This document shows positions 35,901 through 44,851 of a DNA stretch of 64,000 nucleotides, one piece after another. Under the pieces are notes generated by a model, which did no database searches, was not told the origin of the DNA, and was given only the letters and a program-made list of their open reading frames with translations. The DNA lies in contig JACKCR010000008.1 in the NCBI GenBank assembly GCA_020633975.1, forward strand, positions 124,001-188,000, in the 5' to 3' direction. Numbering within the stretch: the stretch's first letter is position 1; the number at the start of each line of letters is the position of its first letter. The position numbers and the translations under genes are program-made. Origin of the DNA: Candidatus Eiseniibacteriota bacterium. GTDB lineage: Bacteria > Eisenbacteria > RBG-16-71-46 > CAIMUX01.

Positions 35901-37290
35901 AGATCGACGGATCCGCGAGCCGGAACCCGTAGATGGACTGCTTGACGTCACCCACGCGGAAGCTGCCGGAGGGACTCGCAACGGCGGAGAGGATCCGCTC
36001 CTGGAGCGCGTTCACGTCCTGATACTCGTCGACCAGCACTTCGCGAAACCGCACGTCGAGCAGAGTGGCCGGCGAGAGAATCCGAGCCGCGTGCACTTCG
36101 AGGTCGGAGTAGTCGAGCCAACCACCGCGACGCTTGTACGCCTCGTAGATCGAGTCCATCTCTCGCACGAGTCGGACGAGGACGTGGAGAGAGCGCCGCC
36201 GACGTGATTCCTCGGCCACGAGATCCGCCGCGTCCACATCGAGCATCTTGACGACGGAGTCGATGAGCTTCTTCGCCGTCTCGTGGAGCGCCGACACTCC
36301 CGGGATCTTCGCGCCGCCCGAAGGAAGTCGTCCCCAGTCGAAGGCGGGAGTCCCCTTGCGCTCACCGCCCCGTTGTCCGCCCTTTCCCTTCCGGTTCAGG
36401 CGACCTCGTCGTTCGAGCTCCTCGAGGTAGCGAACTCCCGAACCGCTCTCCAGAGTCTCATCGGCAGAATGGTCGCCTGATCCGTTCGCCGCACTTCTAG
36501 CCCCACTCAGCCCTCCGAGCAACGGTTGCTCGGGATACCCATGCAGCGCCTCGAGGACGTCGTACTGCACCTTCGTCTTGAGCGACGCGGCATCGAGCTC
36601 GCGCACCATCTCTTCGTAGAGCGCACGTCCCGTCGACCACTTCTCGTAGAGCCGCGCCTCGAGCTCCTCCACCCACGGGATCTCCGTGAGCGATTCGATA
36701 GGCGACGTGTCGGCGAGCCGGTCCAAGTAGGCCTCTGGATCGATCGTCGTGCGCGCGAACTCGTGCAGTCGTCTCACGAGGACGCGAAGACTCTCACCTT
36801 GTTCGTCGAAGCCTGCCAGCTCCACGAGCCGACCGAACTCCGCGCCGAGTTCGTCGTCCCGGACGTACCAGTGGTGGAAGGTCTGGCGTAGAGCTTCTTC
36901 CAGCGCCTCGGTCCGTCCGTGTTCGTCGAGCACGTGGAATCCGGGTTCGACGCCGGCCAGGAGGAAGTTCTCGCGCAGGAGTCGCGCGCAGAACGCATGA
37001 ATGGTCGAAATCCGCGCACGTGAGAGCTGAGGGAGGTGATGCCTCAGCTCCGGATCCTTCGTCAGTGCCTCATGGAGGCGCGACTTCATCTGGCGCGCTG
37101 CCTTCTCCGTAAAGGTGACGACGAGGATCTGCTCCAGATCGTCGATCGATCCGTCGCGAAGCTTTCGCAGGATCCGTTCGACCAGGACGGTGGTCTTCCC
37201 TGCACCCGCACCCGCAGCGACGAGGACGTCGTGTCCCTCGGTCCGGATGGCCAGCTCCTGAGCCGGCGTCCACTGGAAGCCGCTCGTCAC
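32824..37290 (-). CDS. addA: AddA: ATP-dependent helicase/nuclease subunit A
   Basis: The product is 1488 residues, longer than usual AddA. UvrD-type helicase motifs: Walker A AAGAGAGKTT (25-34), VDEYQDVN, and YVAMTRAEEKL (motif VI). The C-terminal RecB-like nuclease has LQGRLDCVFPYEDGWVVLDW followed by KTDR. The linker before the nuclease holds long Ala/Ser/Asp-rich and repeated RRDEE-type low-complexity stretches (about 33270-34080), which explain the extra length. The start is GTG 37290, overlapping the addB TGA by 4 nt. With AddB it processes double-strand breaks and degrades foreign DNA. Confidence 0.93.
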   Translation of the reverse strand: MTSGFQWTPAQELAIRTEGHDVLVAAGAGAGKTTVLVERILRKLRDGSIDDLEQILVVTFTEKAARQMKSRLHEALTKDPELRHHLPQLSRARISTIHAFCARLLRENFLLAGVEPGFHVLDEHGRTEALEEALRQTFHHWYVRDDELGAEFGRLVELAGFDEQGESLRVLVRRLHEFARTTIDPEAYLDRLADTSPIESLTEIPWVEELEARLYEKWSTGRALYEEMVRELDAASLKTKVQYDVLEALHGYPEQPLLGGLSGARSAANGSGDHSADETLESGSGVRYLEELERRGRLNRKGKGGQRGGERKGTPAFDWGRLPSGGAKIPGVSALHETAKKLIDSVVKMLDVDAADLVAEESRRRRSLHVLVRLVREMDSIYEAYKRRGGWLDYSDLEVHAARILSPATLLDVRFREVLVDEYQDVNALQERILSAVASPSGSFRVGDVKQSIYGFRLADPSIFLSVMRGSTPLRTKEDQVPETSPVAIFMNENYRSRPGVLRVVNELFGRLFDARTIGSAYAEQALLPGRGEAACAESGAEGDLATEDTEGVDTTSRDTAEAGPMSTAPATTASPVELHFIDIQAGKDRAAGLSMKQLAVSDAWIDPTELEPRYVARRLRALALDPVLRSSDTGEGGDGPDWSRVAILLRSSTRAPLFADALRREGIPVELTGGGSLFEEPIVRDLRSVLRVIDNPRDDVALAATLRIPALRFGNADLLRIRLAFPGARSFLDAVLGVAYGDDEIPTALAPPGEPERFGQPDAEWLELVSRHLRRGCRSVLEMIAKWRKEEPWSELPRFVARVADWLHLVPIGFASGEGSRQRACLERFLGLARAYESERGPSLHGFLGRIDLLDEADAVETVPATRGESRGVRILTVHKSKGLEFPVVVVPQLDWRVSTKDRLASRIRIDRDWVGLRWFDETTYTRRESVVRQLLEWRQEEALREEEARILYVAMTRAEEKLLLFGMHRGLPESKALPEGVWDHERRHASTMLTWIVGALPWSEMRPVEPDLLSALRLAPAETLTLAEYHSRYGTGDPPLPAEEMAASPQRSAEYQLGDIRVSLVSKVVLAASLAEAALDSAAAADSASRAETASAAVACEAASDREPAVGQTYDMFASLTGAADDPGPTPPSTSESRPDSPPAPVSAAASASAKSPNVVSATTDSHTLDDSDLEDDADATDADAIDAALARAARRRPIPPVARLTLLRGKYWVTEFKSETDFERMDALRDEATAFWLAADDPTAGDPTADGTAASDGSASIPVATDSRAARASLGTLYHGWLARVPFASLSAEGIRAALDAEVRSSSGTETRRGAETRRDDEVPRGEEIPRDEETLRDEEIEAGLEAFFRSEWGARLQAAGERIEREVPFSLKWTVDELCHALPALRQEIEALDDWSEAEWAAELARHWALLQGRLDCVFPYEDGWVVLDWKTDRVNASTIDARAETYANQMRFYRDAVRKLWGGPVTSVLVFVRTGDVRVTGGR

Positions 37291-40200
37291 TGCACCACCT
37301 CCATCCCTTCGAGCGCGCTCCGGCGTTTCGGATCTCGATCCCGACGGAACCGGCACACGGTAGGAAAGTCACAGCGATCGCAGGGAAGGCGGGAGGGTTC
37401 GGTCTGGAGCGGGCGTGGTTCGACCCAACCGCGACGCTGGTTGTGTGCGTAGCTGCGGAGGAACCGCTCCGCCGTATCGAGAAGCTCGTCCCGTCGCGCC
37501 TTGGTCGGAAGGATCTGTTCGGATCCACGGCTCACGAGGATGCCCGTGTCGCCGTCGATCTCCGTCCGCTCTTCCGCGAGGAAGAGTCCGTGCGCGCGCA
37601 CTTGGAGAGCGTTCACTGCGCCCGGATCCGCCTTCTCCTCGCGAGGTGGCGACGGAAGAACCGGCACGTAGAGTCCGCCTGCCGGCTCGAGACCGAGTTC
37701 GCGCTGTGCGTAGAGGAGATAGGCCGCGAGCTGGAGGTCGATCCCCTTCTCGAGCGACGCAGGCAGCCCGGTTCGCGACGACCGTTTGTAGTCGACCACG
37801 AGCGCGTAGGTGTGACCGTCCTCCTCACGCACGTCGAGCCGGTCGATCTTTCCGCGCAGGAGCAGGGTTCGCCCTTCCGGCAGCGGCATCGAGAGCCCGG
37901 GCTCTCCTTCGAGTCCGAACGGAAGCTCTCTTCTCATCACGTGATAGCCGCTATTGGACAGCCGTGTCAGCTCGAGAGCCAAGTAGCGCTCCAGAGACCG
38001 CCGTGTCGACGTCCACCGGTACTTGCTCGCTTCATCGACCTGGAACGCGCGGTAGTCCTTGTCGTGTTCGAGACGACCGAAGATCACGGCGAGTCGTTCC
38101 CGAATCGCATCGACCGACAGCACGGCAGGCGGATCCGTACGGGACGGATTCTCGCCCTGAGCCAACTCCGCGTTCGACGCCCCGCTCAGAAACAGCTCGA
38201 GCGCGTGGTGCGCGAGCGTTCCGGTCTCGAGCGGCGTCACCTTCGCGACGGGCCGCGGCTCCAGTCTCAGCGTACTCCCAGCGAAGTTCCGGAACGGACA
38301 GCTCGCGAACTCCTGCAGCCTCGACACACTCGACGGAATAGGTGTCGGGTACACGAGGCCCAGTAGTTCCTCCGGGAGGATGTCGTCGATAGCAGAATCG
38401 AGACCGGGCAAGCCGAGGCCGACTTCCCACACCACGCTGGCGAGCGTCGGATCGTCGTGGATGCCAATCAGGAAGTGGTCGTTCGTGACGGCTCGCTCGT
38501 GATCCTCCTCGGTGATCTTCCTCGAGCCCGCGATCTCGCGGGCCTTGCGCGCGAGGCGCGCGAGAACAGCAGGAGCCAGCTCCCCGCTGTTCTGGAGTTC
38601 CGCGTACGGGATCTCGTCCTCTTCCTCCTCCGGCTCGGTCAGGATCGACGTATTCGGAAAGAGGCGCTGGAGTTCCGGGACGAGGAACGACGGGGTCGCC
38701 TCCCCTCCATCTCCATCGGCACCGAGCCAGGTCACGAGCACGCGGTCGGAGGCGCGTGTCATCGCAATGTAGAAGAGATACGCCTCCTCTTCCTGTCGCT
38801 CGGTCGCGTTCGGTCCGAGACGGAGGCCGATCGACCCGAGCGCTTCGCGGTCGTGATCACCGAGGATCGGGTCGTCCGACACGGTGCGCGGGAACACTCC
38901 GTCGTTCACGCCACCGATGATCGCCGCGCGGATCCCGGTGACACGAGATCGCTGGACGTCCGCGACCAGCACCTGCCCCTGCCGCATCGGAGTCACTCCG
39001 AGCCGAAGGACGAGGAGCCCCTCGCGAAGCGACCGGGCGACTTCCTCCGGTTGGGTCGGAACGTCGCTCCAGAGATCGCCGAGTTCGTGGAGCAGGGTCC
39101 CCATCGCCTCGTCTACACGCGCATCCCAAGCGGGATCCCATCCCGACCCGCCAACACCCTCGTACGCGGCGGCAGAGAGTTCCGGTACCCACTCCCGGAG
39201 GAGAGCTTCGAGTGAGTCCGCGGCTAGGCGTCCGGTCCAGGACTCGCTCAGCCAAGTACGTTCGAGTCGGCGGAGCGGAAGCAGCACGCGACGACGGATC
39301 TCGTCGAGACGTTGCCGCTCGTTCGCATCCGCGGCCGAGCGTGGCCGACGTTCGCGCATCGGCTCGTCCACTTCGGGTCCGTCGTCTTCGTCCCCGTCAC
39401 TCGACGCCGCTTCGTCTCGAGGTCTATCCGGGTCGAGCAGTTCGATCGGATCCTGAACGACTTCGCCAGCCACACCTGTGAACCGACTACGGTCCGGGAG
39501 TGCGTAGATCTCCCAGTCCGAACTGTCGTACCAGCGCTCGAAGTCACGTCCCAACTCGAGCGACAAGTTCTCGAGGAGATCGACGTGAGCCGGTGCGATC
39601 CCCAGCAGCGGATTCCGGAGGAGCGACACCACCGAGGATCGCCTCCAACTGGAGAGAAGGACGTCGAGTGCCCCGAGAAGCAGACGCACTCGGGGATGCG
39701 CGAGTACGGACCGTCGCTCGTCGAGGAAGTAGTCGATGCCGAATCGAGGAAAGATCCTCCCCAACGCGTCGCGGTACCGCTCGACGTCTCGAACGAACAC
39801 GCCGATCTGCTCGGGACGGATCGGATCCTCGGAGAGCCGTTGCCAGCGATCGATCGCGCGGGCCCAAGTGTGGACTTCGTGGTACGGATCGCGCGCGGGT
39901 CGTAGCTCGATCGCGGACCCGGCCGGTACGTCCTTGCCGGCGGTCGGTCCATGACTCGCATCGAGGTCGTAGAGCGCTCTTTCCACGCGTACGAGTTCCG
40001 GGGTGCGGAACCGGATCGGGTTCCCGTCCGGAAGGCCGATGATCCCGTCGACGACGACGCCCGAACGCAGGAGCCGCGCCTCGAGTCGCTCCAGGCTCCG
40101 CGCAACCGGATGAAACGGAAGACGACGCCGCTCCGCGGGCTGCTCCGCATCCATGCAGAACGCGATCTCGAGCGTCGCTCCGGCGAGCGCGAGCGCACTC

Positions 40201-40853
40201 AGCACTTCGCTCTCCCGTCGCGTCCAAGAAAGGAAACCGTCGACATACACTTCGGTGCGCCCGAACAGTTCGGCCTCGGCCGCGATCAGAGGCAGTACGC
40301 CGTGCAGGTGCTCTTCCGGGTCGCGCTTGCCGCTGTCCCGCAGGCGCCCGTCGTACTCCTGGAACACTTCGCCCAGCGCGAGCAGCTTCTCCTTCACCCG
40401 CGGGCTCACGTCGCTCGCCAAGGCGATGCCCTCGAGCCCGGAGAGGAAGTTCGTCGCTCCGTGGTTCCGCACCTCGCCGATGAACCGGCCGAGCTGCTCG
40501 AGAAGTCCGTGGCGAGTCCGGAGGCTGGCGAGCGGACCCAACGTTTCCGGTGTGAGGCGTTCCAGCACGGCGCGGAGGTACATCGGGCGGACGGCCGCGT
40601 CGATCGCCGGGGGCGGGGCGATACCCGCGCGTTCGTGGAGCCACCACGCAAGCCTGCTGAACGAAAGCACGCGCACGTGCCGGAGCCCGAAGAGATCCGG
40701 CACCGCGATCAATTCGCGGTCGGCCGAATACGTGAACTGCTCCGGGACGAGGTAGATCGCGGAGCGTCCGTCGTGCTCACAAGCGCGGAGTCGTTCGAGA
40801 CAACGGTGGGTCTTCCCCGACCCTGCCGGGCCGACGAGGAACCGAACGGTCAC
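37287..40853 (-). CDS. addB: AddB: ATP-dependent helicase/nuclease subunit B
   Basis: The product is 1188 residues, the family's normal size. Walker A GPAGSGKT (8-15) at the N-terminus. The C-terminal RecB-type nuclease has VVDYKRSSRTG. Cysteines in FASCPFRNFA and CDRCDFPTVC match the iron-sulphur cluster ligands typical of AddB. The GTG start at 40853 overlaps the cupin stop, and its stop overlaps the addA start. The three genes therefore form a translationally coupled operon. Confidence 0.93.
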   Translation of the reverse strand: MTVRFLVGPAGSGKTHRCLERLRACEHDGRSAIYLVPEQFTYSADRELIAVPDLFGLRHVRVLSFSRLAWWLHERAGIAPPPAIDAAVRPMYLRAVLERLTPETLGPLASLRTRHGLLEQLGRFIGEVRNHGATNFLSGLEGIALASDVSPRVKEKLLALGEVFQEYDGRLRDSGKRDPEEHLHGVLPLIAAEAELFGRTEVYVDGFLSWTRRESEVLSALALAGATLEIAFCMDAEQPAERRRLPFHPVARSLERLEARLLRSGVVVDGIIGLPDGNPIRFRTPELVRVERALYDLDASHGPTAGKDVPAGSAIELRPARDPYHEVHTWARAIDRWQRLSEDPIRPEQIGVFVRDVERYRDALGRIFPRFGIDYFLDERRSVLAHPRVRLLLGALDVLLSSWRRSSVVSLLRNPLLGIAPAHVDLLENLSLELGRDFERWYDSSDWEIYALPDRSRFTGVAGEVVQDPIELLDPDRPRDEAASSDGDEDDGPEVDEPMRERRPRSAADANERQRLDEIRRRVLLPLRRLERTWLSESWTGRLAADSLEALLREWVPELSAAAYEGVGGSGWDPAWDARVDEAMGTLLHELGDLWSDVPTQPEEVARSLREGLLVLRLGVTPMRQGQVLVADVQRSRVTGIRAAIIGGVNDGVFPRTVSDDPILGDHDREALGSIGLRLGPNATERQEEEAYLFYIAMTRASDRVLVTWLGADGDGGEATPSFLVPELQRLFPNTSILTEPEEEEDEIPYAELQNSGELAPAVLARLARKAREIAGSRKITEEDHERAVTNDHFLIGIHDDPTLASVVWEVGLGLPGLDSAIDDILPEELLGLVYPTPIPSSVSRLQEFASCPFRNFAGSTLRLEPRPVAKVTPLETGTLAHHALELFLSGASNAELAQGENPSRTDPPAVLSVDAIRERLAVIFGRLEHDKDYRAFQVDEASKYRWTSTRRSLERYLALELTRLSNSGYHVMRRELPFGLEGEPGLSMPLPEGRTLLLRGKIDRLDVREEDGHTYALVVDYKRSSRTGLPASLEKGIDLQLAAYLLYAQRELGLEPAGGLYVPVLPSPPREEKADPGAVNALQVRAHGLFLAEERTEIDGDTGILVSRGSEQILPTKARRDELLDTAERFLRSYAHNQRRGWVEPRPLQTEPSRLPCDRCDFPTVCRFRRDRDPKRRSALEGMEVVQ

Positions 40854-41173
40854 GCCCGCTCCCCACCTTCAGGTCCGTAGAACAACACCCAGACGAGGAA
40901 GTCGTCCGCGAAGTCCTCGAACCGGTGCGGAACACCGGCAGGAACGAAGAGGAAGTCACCAGCGGCGAATGGCACGCGCTCGTCTCCCCGAAGGAACACT
41001 CCGCTGCCCCGTACCACCACATAGGCCTCGTCTCGAGTATGCGGAGTTTGCAGATCCTCTCCAACGGGAGCGTAGAGCTCTACCGTGAGGGACCCGTGCC
41101 GAAAGAGCTCCGCAAACGGAGCATCCTCCGAGAGGTTCGCGGCGAGATCCAGGGGAGACAGATGCCAGTTCAT
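40850..41173 (-). CDS. Small cupin-domain protein
   Basis: The product is 107 residues from ATG 41173, with AAGGAGGT 6 nt upstream. PHTRDEAYVVVRGSGVFLRG and FVPAGVPHRFEDF are the two cupin motifs; the conserved His and Glu metal ligands are present in part. A small single-domain cupin, substrate unknown. It is the first gene of the cupin-addB-addA operon, an unusual partner for a recombination complex. Confidence 0.85.
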   Translation of the reverse strand: MNWHLSPLDLAANLSEDAPFAELFRHGSLTVELYAPVGEDLQTPHTRDEAYVVVRGSGVFLRGDERVPFAAGDFLFVPAGVPHRFEDFADDFLVWVLFYGPEGGERA

Positions 41174-41226
41174 GGAGACCTCCTTGTCTCCCATAGCATA
41201 CGGCAACGAACCCTACGCCGCACCAG

Positions 41227-41394
41227 CCCGCGACAACGACTCGAGGTGGCACCGCCGCGGTCAGCAACAACGATTCGAAGCGACTGCGCCGCGGCCAGCG
41301 ACAACGATTCGAGGCGACTGCGCCGTAGCCAGCGACAACGATTCGGAGCGACTGCGCCGTAGCCAGCGACGACTACTCGAGGTGGCTCCGCAGC
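41227..41394 (-). repeat. 34-bp tandem repeat, five units
   Basis: Units begin at 41227, 41261, 41295, 41329 and 41363. The consensus starts CCAGCGACAACGATTCGAGG. The last unit overlaps the stop codon and last codons of dps (stop at 41373), so the array may have grown out of the gene's 3' end. Confidence 0.85.
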
Positions 41395-41819
41395 ATCCAC
41401 GCGTTCTTCTCGTGGACGTCCAGCCTCCGAGTCGCGAGGTCCGCCGTCGCCTGGTCCTTCGCGCCTTCCGCCGCCTCGATCACGTCCTTCGCCACGCGCA
41501 CGATCGTCTCCTGGTCCTCGACCAAGCGCTGGATCATCTCCTTCGCGTTCGGACGACCAGTTTCTTCCTTCACCTCGCTCAACTTCATGAAGTCCGTGTA
41601 GCTAGCCGGCGCAAACGCCCCCAGCGACCGGATCCGCTCCGCCACCTCGTCCACTGCCAGCGCCAGCTCGGTGTACTGCGTCTCGAACAGCGTATGAAGC
41701 GTCGTGAACATCGGCCCCGTCACGTTCCAGTGGTAGTTGTGTGTCTTGAGGTACGTGGTGTAACTCGTCGCCAACAGCTTCTCGAGCGACTCCGTCACCG
41801 CCGTCTTCGTGTTGCTCAT
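41373..41819 (-). CDS. dps: Dps-family ferritin-like protein
   Basis: The product is 148 residues. KTHNYHWNVTGPMFTTLHTL carries the His and the acidic residues of the Dps ferroxidase site, completed by LAVDEVAERIRSLG. The C-terminal DVHEKNAWMLRSHLE is typical of the family. Dps dodecamers store iron and protect DNA from oxidative damage in the cytoplasm. The short N-terminus lacks a Lys-rich DNA-binding tail. Preceded by a GGAGAG-type ribosome site. Confidence 0.92.
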   Translation of the reverse strand: MSNTKTAVTESLEKLLATSYTTYLKTHNYHWNVTGPMFTTLHTLFETQYTELALAVDEVAERIRSLGAFAPASYTDFMKLSEVKEETGRPNAKEMIQRLVEDQETIVRVAKDVIEAAEGAKDQATADLATRRLDVHEKNAWMLRSHLE

Positions 41820-42488
41820 CTGATGCTCTCCTCCTGGCGCTGCGGCTCCTCACCATTCCAGCGAGTCTCGCGCCCCTATCGTCTCACGACTCCAGACAGT
41901 CCCCCTCGCACGCACAAACCCCAGACGCCCCCACCCCTAGTAGCGCAACGAACTATCCAACCCCTTCAGATGCCCCACCAAACCCCGTGTTACCCACCTC
42001 CCCTCCCCACCCCATGGATACACCCCTTCCCCCCAAAAAACCGATTCACGTTCCCGATGCTGGAGACCACCACAACTGAACCACCAGACCCACGACTCCA
42101 CCGCCCCCCCCCAACCCTCAGCACGCCGCTCCCTGAGCCCCCGCGTACCCCAAAGGTCTCGTCGCTCCTCCCCCCCTCAGCACGCCGCCCCCTACACCCC
42201 ACGGACGAATCCGCTCACGACTTCCGACTCCTCAACACACCCCGCAGGGTCCCAAAGGTCTCGTCGCTCTTCCCCCAACCCTCAGCACGCCGCCCCCTGA
42301 GCCCCTGCGGGGTCCTGGAGGTTTCGTCCCTCGAAACCGGAAGGACCCCGTAGGGGCGTAGACGAGCAAGTGCGATCCGTAGGGGCGTAGACGAGCAAGT
42401 GCGATCCGTGGGCCCGTTGACCGAAGCAAGTGCACCCGTGGGGGCGTAGACGAGCAAGTGCGTCCGTAGGGGCGTAGACGAGCAAGTG
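41820..42488. repeat. Intergenic repeat region with two repeat families
   Basis: No gene is seen in these 670 bp. CCTCAGCACGCCGC recurs at 42116, 42175 and 42280. CCCAAAGGTCTCGTCGCTC recurs at 42149 and 42251, defining an unequal repeat of about 100 bp. From 42350 to 42493 five units of 28-30 bp (start GTAGGGGCGTAGACGAGCAA) lie head to tail, the last covering the stop codon of the next gene. Units touch without spacers, so this is not CRISPR. The C-rich part at 41940-42200 is unusual for the window. Confidence 0.82.
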
Positions 42489-43256
42489 CTAGCTGAGGAC
42501 GAGCGGCTCCAGCACCTGGAACGTGTAGAGCCCCGCTTCGTCGATCCGGTTCTCACGGAATTCCGAGTCGGAGAACTCGAGGAAGCGGGAGCACTTGAGG
42601 AAGCTCTGCTTGCGGAAGGCGCGGAGGAGGTCCGGTTCCTTCCCGGGTTGTGCGCGGACGGTGAGTCCCTTTCCGCGCTGCCAGTCCCAGGGATTGTCCG
42701 CCAGCGACACATAGACGCCGAGCGCAGAGAGGATCTCGAGGTTCTCGAGAAGGCGGCGGCGGTAGATGCCGAGATGGTCACCGCCGAGGATGAGTGAGAA
42801 GGACACGCCGTCTCCCCACCAGAAGAGGGCACGGTAGGTGAAGCACTCGTCTTCGGTGATGTAGCGCGGGAGGTCGACGAACGAGTACGGGAGTCCGTCG
42901 AGGTGCTCACCCTGGCCGACCTTCCCTCGCCGATAGTCGACTCCGGCCGGCGCGAGGTAGTGACCTTTGCGAAGGTGACTCGTGAGCCGAGTCCGAAGAT
43001 CCGAGAACGAGCGTTCCATGCTCGCCATCACCTTGTCGCGTACTCGGAACGGAGTGGTGTCCTCGAGAACCTGGAGTTCTTCGCGACTATAGACTTCTCG
43101 CCCGGGAAACGGCCGTACGTCGGAGGACCGACCGGCTAGGCTCTCGACTTCGTCGCTCGGAGCAACGGCTGCGTCGTCTGTCTCAGGCGAACCCGAACCA
43201 GTGAGCCGATTCGCGCGCCCCCGAGGCTCGGGTGAGTCGGAATCAGAACGAGGCAT
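42489..43256 (-). CDS. Conserved-looking protein of unknown function, paired with 43256-44710
   Basis: The product is 255 residues from ATG 43256, overlapping the stop of the upstream gene by one base (TGATG). The first 75 residues are Ser/Asp-rich and probably disordered. The rest is well-formed: MERSFSDLRTRLTSHLRKGH, SFVDLPRYITEDECFTYRAL, ALFWWGDGVSFSLILGGDHL. No family recognised. Tight coupling implies it acts with the RelA/SpoT-like protein before it. Confidence 0.7.
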   Translation of the reverse strand: MPRSDSDSPEPRGRANRLTGSGSPETDDAAVAPSDEVESLAGRSSDVRPFPGREVYSREELQVLEDTTPFRVRDKVMASMERSFSDLRTRLTSHLRKGHYLAPAGVDYRRGKVGQGEHLDGLPYSFVDLPRYITEDECFTYRALFWWGDGVSFSLILGGDHLGIYRRRLLENLEILSALGVYVSLADNPWDWQRGKGLTVRAQPGKEPDLLRAFRKQSFLKCSRFLEFSDSEFRENRIDEAGLYTFQVLEPLVLS

Positions 43257-44710
43257 CAGTGGGAGCCCTTCGCGTCCGTCGGTTCCGGAGAGGAGTGCGT
43301 ACCGCTTTCGCTCTCGCTGTGCCCGTTGTCGCTCGCGCCGTGTCCGCTTCCGCCAGCGCCCCGCCCGTTCCCTACGCCTGCACTCCCACCACGGGCATTG
43401 CTGCCGTTCCCGCCGACACCGCCGTTTCCATTGCCGCCGCCGTTGCCGTTCCGCCCGACCGTTGGGACGGGGGCTGCGGCTTCGACCAAGCGACGCACCG
43501 CTTCGTCTCCGTAGATCTGCGCGGGGAAGAGCACGGGGACGAGGCCTTCGAGAAACTGTCGACGCTTGAGCGCTTGGTGGTTCGCGTAGTGCGCGCTGTG
43601 CAGCGTCCGTAGGTAGTTCTCGAGCGTGTAGAGCTGGATCTCCGCAGTGAAGAGGTATGGCTGCGGCTGGGGATGACGGCGCGAGTTGTAGAGGATGTCC
43701 ATCTCGGCCTTGTAGACCTTGTATCCGATCCCGGACTGCGGATTGAGCCGCAACCGGTCTTCTGGATTCAGCTGCGTATCGACCACGTTCTTCACGCGGA
43801 AGTGTCCGCCGAAGCGGTCGAAGAGCAGCTCCTTCAGGTCTTCCAGCTCGGAGAGGTTCTCGACGATGAACATCACGCCGATGAGATCGCGGATCCAACG
43901 AGGATCGCTCTCTCCCTTCCGGAGCATCTTGCTCACGATCGACGCGCTACGGCGTCGTTCCATCGCGGGAAACAGCTCGGACTCTGCGAAGTGATAGAGT
44001 TCCCGGCCCTTTCGATACTGGTAGGGCACGACCTCGCGCTTGAACCGGCAGGAGTAGTAGTAGACGTTGAGCCGAACGGGCCTTCCGTCCCTCAGCATCT
44101 CGACCTGTTGGAGGTCGAACGCCCAGCACTCCTGGCCCGGCTGGATCTGGTCGGCCCCGAGCACGATCGTCTCGCCGTCGTTGCCGAGCGCGTAGCACAT
44201 CTCGACCGTCCGCCTCTCCGAGACGTGGGCAAAGAGGTCCTGCTCCAAGACCGCCTCGACGTGGTCCTTGTGCTCGGCGCCGCGCTGGACTTCCCAGCTG
44301 TGGTCGACGTCGAAGAACAGCTTGGTGAGGTAGAGCTTCCGGCGGGCCTCGTAGGCGAGCCGGGGGTCGGTCGCATTGAAGATGAGAGTGAGCAGCTCCT
44401 GGAAGTCGGAGCAGTCCAGCACTTGAGACATCGGCTCGACGGTCTCGCGCGGCCCGACCGGCACCATGTCCAGAAGGCTCTGGATGTAGTGCATGGCCTC
44501 GTTCATGTAGTAGGCCGAGGTCGCGAGGTTGGCCTCGAGGAGACGCTCCTCACCTGCCGGGTGCAGGAGGGTGTTGAGGAAGCCGTTGTACTTGTCCCGC
44601 GAGCGGATGACGTCGAGGTACTGATTGTAGAGGTAGCGAAGTATGTCCGGTCGATTGACCGAGATCTCGGGGTCGAGGAACGGGTGGGCTTCGAAAGCCT
44701 GTGACGTCAT
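43256..44710 (-). CDS. Protein with a RelA/SpoT-like core, function unknown
   Basis: The product is 484 residues. Residues about 250-390 follow the order of a (p)ppGpp-synthetase-type fold: RRRSASIVSKMLRKG (like RxKxxxSxxxKxxRKG), WIRDLIGVMFIV (272-283), SGIGYKVYKAEMDI (326-339), AEIQLYTLENYL (356-367) and HSAHYANHQALKRR (371-384). The Arg normally found in DxxGxR is replaced (GVM), so activity may be altered. Residues 1-250 match nothing I know. The last 70 residues are Gly/Asn/Ser-rich. Coupled to the next gene. The family assignment is by eye only. Confidence 0.55.
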   Translation of the reverse strand: MTSQAFEAHPFLDPEISVNRPDILRYLYNQYLDVIRSRDKYNGFLNTLLHPAGEERLLEANLATSAYYMNEAMHYIQSLLDMVPVGPRETVEPMSQVLDCSDFQELLTLIFNATDPRLAYEARRKLYLTKLFFDVDHSWEVQRGAEHKDHVEAVLEQDLFAHVSERRTVEMCYALGNDGETIVLGADQIQPGQECWAFDLQQVEMLRDGRPVRLNVYYYSCRFKREVVPYQYRKGRELYHFAESELFPAMERRRSASIVSKMLRKGESDPRWIRDLIGVMFIVENLSELEDLKELLFDRFGGHFRVKNVVDTQLNPEDRLRLNPQSGIGYKVYKAEMDILYNSRRHPQPQPYLFTAEIQLYTLENYLRTLHSAHYANHQALKRRQFLEGLVPVLFPAQIYGDEAVRRLVEAAAPVPTVGRNGNGGGNGNGGVGGNGSNARGGSAGVGNGRGAGGSGHGASDNGHSESESGTHSSPEPTDAKGSH

Positions 44711-44851
44711 ACTGCCCCTTCACGTAGGTGTGCGAGAGCTGGATAGTACCACGTTGGGTACCCTCTCCCACGCGGGAGGATCCCGATTGGATGCCTTCCT
44801 GATACAACTATCGGGAATCGGGAGGGATCCGTTGAGGTGTTCGGTTGTCGA
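44711..44851. promoter_or_regulatory. Divergent promoter region with inverted repeats
   Basis: 141 bp between divergent genes. CTCCC/GGGAG forms a short hairpin near 44768-44781, and GGATCCCGATT pairs partly with AATCGGGAGGGATCC about 40 bp further. These could be operator sites; no boxes are assigned. Confidence 0.35.

Noticed and set aside
42350-42493. CRISPR array
   Set aside because: Units of 28-30 bp touch directly with no unique spacers, there is no cas gene nearby, and the last unit covers a stop codon.
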